DNA from: Bhargavaea massiliensis
Lineage (GTDB): Bacteria; Bacillota; Bacilli; Bacillales_A; Planococcaceae
NCBI RefSeq assembly: GCF_018390575.1
Contig: NZ_JAHBCJ010000001.1
Span: forward strand, 460,764-524,763
Length of the DNA stretch: 64,000 nucleotides
Reading direction: 5' to 3'
The number at the start of each line of letters is the position of its first letter. Position 1 is the first letter of the stretch. A program made the translations under genes and the position numbers. Positions 53,974 through 64,000 of this stretch are shown here, one piece after another. The notes beneath the pieces were generated by a model that saw nothing but the letters and a program-made list of their open reading frames with translations, had not been told where the DNA came from and did not search any database.

Positions 53974-54272
53974 TTATCCACGGTTCTTCCGGATAGCCTG
54001 TTTGCGCCGTTCGACACAAAAAAAGTTATTCACAGCGCTTATCGACAAGTTTCGCACATCCCAATACCTTGTGGATAACAGGATTGTGCACAGGGAAAGG
54101 GCGTGTGGATAAGTACCACGGGCGGTTGTCAGTGGCGGGTTTTTCTGTTACGATGTTGGAGCATAACTTTTCCGCGGAAAACAACCGGTTAATTATTATC
54201 CACAATTGTTGATAGGTTGTGGATAATTTTTTCCGCATTTTTTAATAGTACTTGTCCACAGCTTGTGGATTT
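53974..54272. other. oriC: oriC, upstream part (incAB-like DnaA-box region)
   Basis: Nine DnaA boxes or near-boxes lie between rpmH and dnaA: 53974 TTATCCACG, 54026 TTATTCACA, 54039 TTATCGACA, 54070, 54104 and 54218 TGTGGATAA, 54196 TTATCCACA, 54252 TTGTCCACA, 54264 TGTGGATTT. Four are perfect consensus. This corresponds to the upstream subregion of the bipartite Bacillus oriC. The gap contains no gene. Confidence 0.93.
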
Positions 54273-54291
54273 GTTCGCAAATCCTTTTAAT
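54263..54291 (+). promoter_or_regulatory. Probable dnaA promoter overlapping a DnaA box
   Basis: TTGTGG (54263-54268) and TTTAAT (54286-54291) are 17 bases apart. The -35 overlaps the DnaA-box-like TGTGGATTT, which would let DnaA repress its own gene. Confidence 0.55.
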
Positions 54292-54338
54292 AGGGTTCAC
54301 GATTCGACAACCAAATAAATAGAAAAGGAGGTTTCGTG

Positions 54339-55688
54339 TTGGAACAGTTCGATGATTTATGGAACCAGGTGCTCGCAAGGGTCGAGCAGCGGATTTCCAA
54401 GCCAAGTTTCGATACATGGCTGAAATCGACCCGTATGATCGATTACCGGAACGACACCGTCATCATCGGCGCGCCCAATTCATTCACGCGGGACTGGCTG
54501 GAGAACCATTACATCCAGTTGATCGCCGGCATCATGAGCGAACTCACCGGCGAAGACGTACATATCCGATTCACCGTGCCCGAAGATGCCGAGGAGGAAG
54601 CATTCGACATGCCGAAGCCCCCAGCCAAGCCGAAAAACGGGCGCCATGTCGACCAGTCCGACGGCATGCTCAATCCGAAGTATACGTTCGATACGTTCGT
54701 CATCGGTTCGGGCAACCGTTTTGCCCATGCTGCTTCCCTGGCAGTTGCGGAAGCGCCGGCCAAGGCGTATAACCCCCTGTTCATCTATGGAGGCGTCGGC
54801 CTGGGCAAGACCCACCTGATGCATGCGATCGGCCATTACGTGCGCGAGCACAAGCCGGACGCTAAAGTGGTGTATCTTTCCTCAGAAAAGTTCACGAATG
54901 AGTTCATCAACTCGATCCGCGACAACGAAGCCGTCGAATTCCGCGACAAATACCGGAACGTCGACGTCCTGCTGATTGATGATATCCAGTTTATCGCGGG
55001 GAAAGAACAGACCCAGGAAGAGTTCTTCCATACCTTTAATACGCTGCATGAATCATCAAAGCAGATCGTCATCTCCAGTGACCGCCCGCCAAAAGAGATC
55101 CCGACGCTCGAGGATCGTCTGCGCTCGCGTTTTGAATGGGGCCTGATCACTGACATCACACCGCCCGACCTCGAGACCCGGATCGCCATCCTCCGCAAGA
55201 AAGCGAAGGCGGACGGGCTTGTTGACGTGTCCAACGAAGTCATGATGTACATCGCGAACCAGATCGATACCAACATCCGTGAACTTGAAGGCGCCCTGAT
55301 CCGTGTAGTTGCGTATTCGTCGCTCGTCAACGAGGACATTACGCCGAAACTGGCAGAAGAAGCTCTAAAGGACATCATCCCGAACGCCCGGCCGCGCCAA
55401 GTCACAATCCTCGACATCCAGAAAGCCGTCGGGGAGCACTTCAGCATCCGGCTCGAGGATTTTGCTGCCAAAAAGCGTACCAAATCAATCGCTTTCCCGC
55501 GGCAGGTCGCCATGTACCTTTCCCGGGAAATGACCGAATTCTCGCTTCCCAAGATCGGGGACGAGTTTGGCGGCCGTGACCATTCGACCGTCATCCATGC
55601 GCATGAGAAAATCTCGAAAATGCTCAAGGAAGACCAGAATCTTCAGCAGGACATCAAGGAAATCCGGGCTGCGCTCGGCAAAAACTGA
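54339..55688 (+). CDS. dnaA: Chromosomal replication initiator DnaA
   Basis: A 449-residue AAA+ initiator. Domain I is [25 protein letters not shown]; domain III has Walker [16 protein letters not shown], Walker [15 protein letters not shown] and the arginine finger region; domain IV ends with the DNA-binding signature [18 protein letters not shown] 54339, 7 bases after AGGAGG, gives MEQFDDLW, aligning with B. subtilis MENILDLW; a GTG one codon earlier is closer to the site. Confidence 0.98.
   Translation: MEQFDDLWNQVLARVEQRISKPSFDTWLKSTRMIDYRNDTVIIGAPNSFTRDWLENHYIQLIAGIMSELTGEDVHIRFTVPEDAEEEAFDMPKPPAKPKNGRHVDQSDGMLNPKYTFDTFVIGSGNRFAHAASLAVAEAPAKAYNPLFIYGGVGLGKTHLMHAIGHYVREHKPDAKVVYLSSEKFTNEFINSIRDNEAVEFRDKYRNVDVLLIDDIQFIAGKEQTQEEFFHTFNTLHESSKQIVISSDRPPKEIPTLEDRLRSRFEWGLITDITPPDLETRIAILRKKAKADGLVDVSNEVMMYIANQIDTNIRELEGALIRVVAYSSLVNEDITPKLAEEALKDIIPNARPRQVTILDIQKAVGEHFSIRLEDFAAKKRTKSIAFPRQVAMYLSREMTEFSLPKIGDEFGGRDHSTVIHAHEKISKMLKEDQNLQQDIKEIRAALGKN
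55518..55531. promoter_or_regulatory. Noc-site-like sequence inside dnaA
   Basis: CTTTCCCGGGAAAT differs at one end position from the Noc site ATTTCCCGGGAAAT. It lies in coding sequence near the dnaA 3' end, so codon constraint could explain it. Confidence 0.45.
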
Positions 55689-55790
55689 TGTGGATAACCC
55701 GCTTTTTGACGCACATCCCCGCCAACAGGTTATGCACATGTAGATAAGTATGGGGCGCTTGATCAAAATGCACTTATCAACTTATCCACA
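55689..55790. other. oriC: oriC, downstream part: DnaA boxes between dnaA and dnaN
   Basis: DnaA boxes TGTGGATAA (55689), TTATGCACA (55730), TGTAGATAA (55739) and TTATCCACA (55782) occupy the dnaA-dnaN gap. The last abuts the unwinding element. This is the incC-like subregion where origin opening takes place in Bacillus. Confidence 0.92.
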
Positions 55791-55842
55791 GCCCCTATTA
55801 CTATTACTATCTATCTTTTTACTTTTAAATTAAATATATAAG
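55791..55842 (+). other. DnaA-trio element and DNA unwinding element
   Basis: Directly after the DnaA box at 55782, a short GC-rich spacer (GCCC) leads to five trios CTA-TTA-CTA-TTA-CTA (55795-55809), matching the B. subtilis DnaA-trio pattern. A nearly pure A+T stretch (about 55810-55842) follows, the expected unwinding element. Confidence 0.88.
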
Positions 55843-55854
55843 CGAGGTATCGAG

Positions 55855-56991
55855 ATGAAATTTGAGATTGCGAGGGACCGGCTTCTCGACGGCCTGAGTG
55901 ACGTCACAAAAGCCGTCAGCTCAAAAGCAGCCATTCCGATTCTGACGGGCATTAAATTGGATGTGGACGAAGAAGGTATTTATCTGACCGGAAGTGACTC
56001 GGATATTACGATTCAGACATTTATCCCGGCCGAGGAAAACGGCGAACAGCTGATCCGCACATCCCAGCGCGGTTCGATCGTGCTGCAGGCCAAGTACTTT
56101 AATGAGATCGTCAGGAAGCTCCCGACAAATGACATCGAAATCGAAGTAAGTGGCCATCTGCAGACGCATATCCGGTCCGGAAAATCCGAATTCCATCTGA
56201 TCGGCTCCGATGCTGAAGATTATCCCCAACTTCCGGAAATCGATGACGATCGGCATTTCGCCATCCCGGCGGATCTGCTGAAGTCGATCATCCGGGAAAC
56301 GGTGTTCGCCGTATCCGCGTCCGAGTCCCGTCCGGTCCTGACGGGCGTACACTGGCAGGTACAGGAAGGGGAACTCGTCTGTGTCGCAACGGACAGCCAC
56401 CGCCTGGCCCGGCGCAAGACCCGGCTTGAGAACGCTCCGGAAGATGACTACAGTGTCGTCATTCCGGGCAAAAGCCTCCAGGAGCTAAACAAGATTCTCG
56501 GAGATTCCAATGAGCCGGTCGGCATCACGATGAGCAACAAGCAGGTGCTGTTCCGTGCGGGGCATGTCCTGTTTTACTCACGCCTTCTCGAAGGGAATTA
56601 TCCGGACACAAGCCGGCTGATCCCTTCGGAGTACAAGACCGATATCTATGTGAACGGCAAAACACTTCTCCAGTCGATTGACCGGGCCTCCCTGCTTGCC
56701 CGCGAAGAGCGGAACAACGTTGTGCGCTTTACGGCCGATGGCAGCAATGTCGTCGAGATCTCCTCGAATTCTCCTGAAATCGGGAAAGTCGAAGAACAGG
56801 TCGAAACGTCTTCCGTTGAGGGTGAGGAGTTAAAGATTTCCTTCAGCGCCAAATACATGATGGATGCACTCCGGGCTATTGAAGGACAGGACATCGTGAT
56901 CCGGTTTACCGGCGCAATGCGTCCGTTTATCCTGAAGTCGGCCGAGGACGACACGCTTTTGCAGCTGATCCTCCCGGTCCGCACATACTGA
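55855..56991 (+). CDS. dnaN: DNA polymerase III beta subunit (sliding clamp)
   Basis: A 378-residue clamp with three similar domains; MKFEIARDRLLDGLSDVTKAVSSKAAIPILTGI-type start and the C-terminus ending LLQLILPVRTY, which closes the protein-docking pocket, are typical. It encircles DNA and tethers polymerase. It lies 166 bases after dnaA and is followed by a hairpin terminator. Confidence 0.98.
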   Translation: MKFEIARDRLLDGLSDVTKAVSSKAAIPILTGIKLDVDEEGIYLTGSDSDITIQTFIPAEENGEQLIRTSQRGSIVLQAKYFNEIVRKLPTNDIEIEVSGHLQTHIRSGKSEFHLIGSDAEDYPQLPEIDDDRHFAIPADLLKSIIRETVFAVSASESRPVLTGVHWQVQEGELVCVATDSHRLARRKTRLENAPEDDYSVVIPGKSLQELNKILGDSNEPVGITMSNKQVLFRAGHVLFYSRLLEGNYPDTSRLIPSEYKTDIYVNGKTLLQSIDRASLLAREERNNVVRFTADGSNVVEISSNSPEIGKVEEQVETSSVEGEELKISFSAKYMMDALRAIEGQDIVIRFTGAMRPFILKSAEDDTLLQLILPVRTY

Positions 56992-57009
56992 TCAACGCAT
57001 TAAAAACCA

Positions 57010-57046
57010 AGAAAGGGACAGCCCGAATGGCTGTTCCTTTTGTTTA
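57010..57046 (+). terminator. dnaN terminator
   Basis: GGGACAGCC/GGCTGTTCC stem with a 5-base loop followed by TTTTGTTT, about 20 bases past the dnaN stop. Confidence 0.85.
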
Positions 57047-57106
57047 TCGCCGGAAAGCGATAAAATAGGGGGAAGGACGAATATTGGACGAAGGGCGGTG
57101 TCGACC

Positions 57107-57337
57107 GTGGAACGTCTTGCGATCGATGCGGAATTCATCACACTCGGACAGGCGCTGAAAATGACCGATACCATCTCCTCCGGGGGCATGGCGAAATGGT
57201 TCCTGTCCGAACACGCCGTTTATGTGAACGGCGAACCGGAGAACCGGCGGGGCCGGAAACTGCGTGACGGGGATGTCCTCAACATCCCGGGAACGGGCAG
57301 GTTCCGTGTGTCAGGGCCGGCTCCGGGTGACAACTGA
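57107..57337 (+). CDS. yaaA: S4-domain RNA-binding protein YaaA (RlbA)
   Basis: A 76-residue protein that is essentially one S4 domain ([47 protein letters not shown]). B. subtilis YaaA takes part in 50S ribosome assembly. GTG 57107 has AAGGG about 10 bases upstream; a GTG at 57098 is the alternative. Its stop codon shares one base with the recF start. Confidence 0.93.
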   Translation: MERLAIDAEFITLGQALKMTDTISSGGMAKWFLSEHAVYVNGEPENRRGRKLRDGDVLNIPGTGRFRVSGPAPGDN

Positions 57338-58464
57338 TGCATATCGAACAACTCAAGCTGAGGAACTACCGGAACTATGAATCACTGGACCTGTCATTTT
57401 CTCCGAACATCAATGTGCTGATCGGCGAAAACGCACAGGGCAAAACCAACGTCATGGAAGCCATCTATGTTCTTGCGATGGCGAAATCACACCGCACGTC
57501 CAACGATCGTGAATTGATACGCTGGGGCGCGGATTATGGTAAAATAGAAGGAGCGGTACAGCGGAAATACGGCGTTCTGCCGCTTGAGCTGACGCTCTCC
57601 AAAAAAGGGAAGAAAGCCAGGGTCAATCATCTGGAGCAGCAAAGGCTGAGCGATTACATCGGACAGCTGAATGTCGTCATGTTCGCGCCTGAGGATCTGC
57701 ACCTCATCAAGGGCAGCCCACAGGTGCGGCGCCGTTTTCTGGATATGGAAATCGGCCAGGTGTCCAGGGTCTACCTGCATGACCTGCTTCAGTTCCATAA
57801 GGTGATGCGGCAGCGGAACGCCATCCTGAAGGCCAATCAGGGCAGGAGCGGCCTCACCGATGTCATGTTCGATGTCTACACGGACCAGTATGTTGATCTG
57901 GCGATCCGCATCATCCGGAAGCGCTTCGAGTTCGCGGAAATGCTCCAGAAATGGGCAGAACCGATCCACAGGGGGATTTCCCGTGGGCTGGAAGAACTGG
58001 TGATCACGTACGAAACGATGAAAGACATCGAACCGGACCAGTCGGCCGAAGAAATGGGCAACCGGCTGAGGGAGCGGCTGGCCGGGCTCCGCCAGCGCGA
58101 ACTTGACCGGGGCGTGACACTGGCCGGGCCTCACCGGGACGATCTGACGTTTTTCGTGAACGGGCACAATGTCCAGGTGTACGGGTCGCAGGGCCAGCAG
58201 AGGACGACCGCCCTGTCCCTGAAGCTCGCGGAAATCGAGCTTCTGCGGCAGGAAACGGGCGAATCCCCTGTGCTTCTCCTGGATGACGTCCTGTCCGAAC
58301 TGGACGACTACCGGCAGTCGCATCTGCTGAATACGATCCAGGGACAGGTCCAGACGCTGGTCACGACGACAAATGTCGACGGCATTACGCATGAGACGAT
58401 CCGGAAAGCGGATCTGTACCGGGTAACCGCCGGCACGGCAGAACACGAGAATCACGACGACTGA
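57337..58464 (+). CDS. recF: DNA replication/repair ATPase RecF
   Basis: A 375-residue SMC-like ATPase that helps load RecA on gaps. Walker [18 protein letters not shown]-type signature [17 protein letters not shown] and Walker [14 protein letters not shown] are clear. It is coupled to yaaA by a one-base overlap. The space to gyrB is only 89 bases; B. subtilis has yaaB (remB) there. Confidence 0.98.
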   Translation: MHIEQLKLRNYRNYESLDLSFSPNINVLIGENAQGKTNVMEAIYVLAMAKSHRTSNDRELIRWGADYGKIEGAVQRKYGVLPLELTLSKKGKKARVNHLEQQRLSDYIGQLNVVMFAPEDLHLIKGSPQVRRRFLDMEIGQVSRVYLHDLLQFHKVMRQRNAILKANQGRSGLTDVMFDVYTDQYVDLAIRIIRKRFEFAEMLQKWAEPIHRGISRGLEELVITYETMKDIEPDQSAEEMGNRLRERLAGLRQRELDRGVTLAGPHRDDLTFFVNGHNVQVYGSQGQQRTTALSLKLAEIELLRQETGESPVLLLDDVLSELDDYRQSHLLNTIQGQVQTLVTTTNVDGITHETIRKADLYRVTAGTAEHENHDD

Positions 58465-58547
58465 ACACGCGGCAGGGTCATCCCTCCGCGGGTTTTCACG
58501 CATACAGGATATCGTTGCATCATGTTTGGGCATGAAAGGGCAGGTGA

Positions 58548-60485
<1,938 letters not shown>

Positions 60486-60512
60486 GGCTTTACTTGAAAG
60501 GGGTCAAAGACC

Positions 60513-63128
60513 ATGGCAGACACGCCGGACCGTGGCGTCCAACGCATCAACATCAGTACGGAGATGAAAACCTCGTTCCTTGACTACGCGATGAGTGTCA
60601 TCGTGTCTCGTGCGCTGCCGGACGTCCGTGACGGGCTCAAACCGGTCCACCGCCGGATTTTGTATGCCATGCAGGACCTCGGCAACACCGCAGACAAACC
60701 GTACAAAAAGTCAGCGCGTATTGTCGGGGACGTCATCGGTAAGTACCACCCGCACGGCGACAGCGCAGTATACGACACGATGGTGCGGATGGCACAGGAT
60801 TTCAACTACCGGTATATGCTCGTCGACGGCCACGGGAACTTCGGTTCGGTAGACGGCGACGCTGCTGCCGCCATGCGGTATACGGAGTCCAGGATGTCGA
60901 AGATTTCCGCGGAGCTTCTGCGCGATATCAACAAGGACACGATCGACTACCAGCCGAACTATGACGGGCAGGAAAAAGAACCGATCGTATTGCCGAGCCG
61001 CTTCCCAAACCTTCTGGTCAACGGATCCTCCGGTATTGCGGTCGGGATGGCGACAAACATCCCGCCGCATAACCTCGGGGAAGCGATCAATGCAGTGCTC
61101 GCACTTGCGGACAATCCTGATATCACGACAGAGGAACTCATGGAGATCATCCCCGGTCCCGATTTCCCGACCGGCGGGCTCATCCTCGGCCGGAGCGGCA
61201 TCCGCCGCGCCTATGAGACGGGCCGCGGCTCCATCCTGACACGCGGCAAGGTCGAGATCGAGACCGCGCCGAACGGCAAGGAAACGATTCTCGTCCACGA
61301 ACTTCCCTACCAGGTGAACAAGGCCCGGCTGATCGAGAAGATCGCCGAACTTGTCCGCGAAAAGCGGATCGAAGGCATCACCGATCTCCGGGACGAGTCC
61401 GACCGCCATGGCATGCGCATCGTCATGGAAGTCCGGCGTGACGCGAATGCCAACGTGATCCTGAATAACCTCTATAAGCACACCGCACTCCAGACAAGCT
61501 TTGGCATCAACATGCTTGCACTTGTGGACGGCCAGCCGAAGGTGCTCAGCCTGAAGGAAATGCTGTTTTACTACCTGGAGCACCAGAAAGAGGTTGTCAC
61601 GCGACGGACACGCTTCGAACTGAACAAAGCGGAAGACCGCGCGCATATCCTTGAAGGCCTGCGCATTGCGCTTGACCACATCGATGAAATCATCGCGCTG
61701 ATCCGTGCCTCAAAAACGACAGATGAAGCGAAAAAAGCGCTCATGGAACGGTTCAGCCTTTCGGAGCGGCAGTCCCAGGCCATCCTCGACATGCGCCTCC
61801 AGCGCCTCACCGGCCTCGAGCGCGATAAGATCGAGGAGGAGTACAAGGAACTTCTGCTTCTGATTGCCGAACTCCGTGCCATCCTGGCAGACGAGCAGAA
61901 GCTTCTGGAGATTATCAAGGAAGAGCTTGCCGACGTGAAGGAAAGGTTCAATGATGCACGCCGCTCGGAAATCACCGCAGGCGGTTCCGAGATGCTCGAG
62001 GACGAGGACCTGATCCCGGTCGAAAACTCGGTCATCACCCTCACGCACCGGGGCTACATCAAGCGGCTGCCGGCCAGCACCTACCGCAGCCAGCGGCGCG
62101 GCGGGCGTGGTGTTCAGGGCATGGGCACCAACGAGGACGACTTTGTCGAGCACCTGCTCTACACGTCCACCCATGACCGGATCCTGTTCTTCACCAACAC
62201 CGGCAAAGTGTACCGGCTGAAGGGCTATGAGATCCCGGAATTCAGCCGTACGGCTAAGGGCCTGCCGATCATCAACGTGCTCGGACTGGATAAAGGTGAA
62301 AGCGTCACGACAATGCTCCGGGTGGATGAGTACGACGAGGAGGCCTTCCTCGTCTTCACGACCAAGCAGGGAGTCGCAAAGCGGACCCCTGTCACGCATT
62401 TCGCCAACATCCGCTCGAACGGGCTGATCGCCCTTTCCCTCCGCGAGGACGATGAACTTGTCCAGGTTAAGGTGACCGACGGCACAAAAGACGTGGTCAT
62501 CGGCACGCGCGGCGGCATGCTGATCCGGTTCACGGAAGACGACCTGCGTCCGATGGGACGGACGGCGACTGGCGTACGCGGCATCCATCTCCGCAGCGAT
62601 GACTACGTTGTCGGCATGGACGTGGTCGAAGAGGGGCAGGAAATTCTGGTCGTCACAGAGCAGGGCTTCGGCAAACGCACGCCTGAATCCGAATACCGGA
62701 GGCAGTCGCGCGGCGGCTTCGGGCTGAAGACGGTTCACGTGACCGACAGGAACGGCCCGCTCGTTTCCATGAAATCCATCGACGGCACGGAAGATATCAT
62801 GATCATCACGATCCACGGCATCCTGATCCGGATGGATGTGGCCGACATCTCGGTCATCGGCCGGATCACGCAAGGCGTGCGCCTCATCCGTCTTGATGAA
62901 GGCGAGTACGTGGCAACAGTGGCGAAAGTGGAAAAAGAAGAAGAAGAGGATCTTCCGGACGGAGAGATGGAAGATGTTCTTGAAGAACAATTCGACGATC
63001 CTGAAAAACTGGAACCGGAATCCGCGGTTGAGGGAGAGTTCCCTTCCATCGAGGAAGATGGGGAAGACTTCGGAGCCAGCGATAGTGAAGACGCCGGTGA
63101 CGGGGCCGGACAGGAAGATGAAGAGTAA
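60513..63128 (+). CDS. gyrA: DNA gyrase subunit A
   Basis: An 871-residue subunit that cuts and rejoins DNA. The active-site tyrosine is Tyr123 ([10 protein letters not shown]). The quinolone-target region [19 protein letters not shown] has the susceptible-type Ser84 and Asp88. The GyrA-box QRRGGRG starts the wrapping domain. The last 65 or so residues are an acidic, low-complexity tail, making the protein about 50 residues longer than B. subtilis GyrA. AAAGGGG precedes the ATG. Confidence 0.98.
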   Translation: MADTPDRGVQRINISTEMKTSFLDYAMSVIVSRALPDVRDGLKPVHRRILYAMQDLGNTADKPYKKSARIVGDVIGKYHPHGDSAVYDTMVRMAQDFNYRYMLVDGHGNFGSVDGDAAAAMRYTESRMSKISAELLRDINKDTIDYQPNYDGQEKEPIVLPSRFPNLLVNGSSGIAVGMATNIPPHNLGEAINAVLALADNPDITTEELMEIIPGPDFPTGGLILGRSGIRRAYETGRGSILTRGKVEIETAPNGKETILVHELPYQVNKARLIEKIAELVREKRIEGITDLRDESDRHGMRIVMEVRRDANANVILNNLYKHTALQTSFGINMLALVDGQPKVLSLKEMLFYYLEHQKEVVTRRTRFELNKAEDRAHILEGLRIALDHIDEIIALIRASKTTDEAKKALMERFSLSERQSQAILDMRLQRLTGLERDKIEEEYKELLLLIAELRAILADEQKLLEIIKEELADVKERFNDARRSEITAGGSEMLEDEDLIPVENSVITLTHRGYIKRLPASTYRSQRRGGRGVQGMGTNEDDFVEHLLYTSTHDRILFFTNTGKVYRLKGYEIPEFSRTAKGLPIINVLGLDKGESVTTMLRVDEYDEEAFLVFTTKQGVAKRTPVTHFANIRSNGLIALSLREDDELVQVKVTDGTKDVVIGTRGGMLIRFTEDDLRPMGRTATGVRGIHLRSDDYVVGMDVVEEGQEILVVTEQGFGKRTPESEYRRQSRGGFGLKTVHVTDRNGPLVSMKSIDGTEDIMIITIHGILIRMDVADISVIGRITQGVRLIRLDEGEYVATVAKVEKEEEEDLPDGEMEDVLEEQFDDPEKLEPESAVEGEFPSIEEDGEDFGASDSEDAGDGAGQEDEE

Positions 63129-63141
63129 TAGGATGCATGAC

Positions 63142-63178
63142 GGGAAAACGGCTTTAAGCTGTTTTCCTGTTTTTTTGA
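63142..63178 (+). terminator. gyrA terminator
   Basis: GGAAAAC/GTTTTCC with inner GC pairs, followed by TGTTTTTTT, about 15 bases past the gyrA stop. Confidence 0.85.
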
Positions 63179-63244
63179 TTTTAGGGGTTGCATTTTGTCC
63201 TTCAGCCGAGTATAGTAGAGAAGTTGCCGTTCGGAGCACAACCC

Positions 63245-63297
63245 ACAAAAAACAATTCATATTTTGTGTTGACATTCCGAGAAGGTAATGATATGAT
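63245..63297 (+). promoter_or_regulatory. rRNA operon promoter with UP-like element
   Basis: TTGACA (63269-63274) and TATGAT (63292-63297) have a 17-base spacer. The stretch just upstream is an A/T-rich run like an UP element. It is the promoter of the ribosomal RNA operon that begins about 185 bases later. Confidence 0.88.
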
Positions 63298-63480
63298 AAT
63301 TAAGCTCTCGTTAAGAGGTTTGATATCTTGCGGCGAGCACGATGAACCTTGAAAACTGAACAGCAAAACGCTGATGAAATGAGTTCCCGATCCCCGACCC
63401 CGTCGGGTGAGAACGGAACAAATGATATCGGACATATCACTTGATATGCCAGCTTTAAAGTATGAGCTTACTCATACTCT
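63298..63480 (+). promoter_or_regulatory. rRNA operon leader with boxA-like element and processing stem
   Basis: TGAACCTTGAAAACTGAACA (63343-63362) resembles the boxA antitermination element of Bacillus rRNA leaders. A hairpin AGTATGAG/CTCATACT (63459-63478) lies directly before the 16S gene and may take part in RNase processing. No open frame is seen. Confidence 0.6.

Positions 63481-64000
<520 letters not shown>

Noticed and set aside
62735..62755. CACGTG in gyrA as a parS site
   Set aside because: Only the central six bases match; flanking bases differ from the parS consensus at several positions.
61710..63275. 521-codon open frame on the minus strand
   Set aside because: It is antisense to gyrA and would cross the gyrA terminator and rRNA promoter region; no domain is visible.

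Overview
This window is the replication-origin neighbourhood of a Gram-positive bacterium of the order Bacillales. The order rpmH, oriC, dnaA, dnaN, yaaA, recF, gyrB, gyrA, 16S rRNA on one arm, and rnpA, yidC, jag, mnmE, mnmG, rsmG, noc, soj, spo0J, yyaC on the other, is the classic Bacillus-type layout. The sequence is visibly G+C-rich for Bacillales. Together with a phoU-containing pst operon, a single pstB, and no yaaB/remB between recF and gyrB, this suggests a high-GC member of the Planococcaceae (for example Bhargavaea or a relative). The genus is inference only.

Layout, left to right. 1-5.9 kb: a truncated methyltransferase, an APH(6)-type kinase, a LysE exporter, a bioY-bioB operon with two BirA operators around its promoter, a laccase-domain protein (PgeF/YlmD type) and a TPR protein. 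6-9.8 kb: a CitST-like two-component system followed by a CitM-like citrate-metal symporter with a CcpA cre site. 9.9-12.3 kb: ABC ATPase, aspartate dehydrogenase and MBL hydrolase. 12.4-16.9 kb: pstS-C-A-B-phoU behind a four-repeat Pho box. 17-18.3 kb: an AT-rich island with a frameshifted gene remnant, then an ECF S component. 18.3-22.6 kb: mqo, a DUF378 protein, rluF, rlmH and small genes. 22.8-29.7 kb: walR-K-H-I-J-htrC, read right to left. 30-38.3 kb: an M23/G5 peptidase, purA, dnaB, rplI, gdpP, yybS and rpsR. 38.3-44 kb: ssb, rpsF, a DUF3267 membrane protein, ychF, a DUF951 protein, mscS, yyaC and a DUF554 protein. 44-53.8 kb: spo0J, soj, noc, rsmG, mnmG, mnmE, jag, yidC, rnpA, rpmH. 53.9-55.85 kb: bipartite oriC around dnaA. 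55.9-64 kb: dnaN to gyrA and the first rRNA operon, cut by the window end.

Genes left of oriC are mostly on the minus strand and genes right of it on the plus strand, so both arms are co-directional with replication. Chromosome-maintenance signals are dense: two parS sites, Noc-site-like sequences, DnaA boxes at oriC with a five-trio DnaA-trio element, and outlying DnaA-box groups at rlmH-htrC and at mnmE.

No clearly new multi-gene system was found; this is mostly conserved core genome. The most informative observations are regulatory or structural: the paired BirA operators, the Pho box, the cre site, outlying DnaA boxes, two copies of a 127-bp interspersed repeat with terminal inverted repeats, degenerate repeats of about 21-bp period between genes, a recently broken gene, and a 120-bp antisense gene overlap. 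No CRISPR array, tRNA, insertion sequence or prophage was seen. All assignments come from reading the sequence and recalling protein families; no database search was run.
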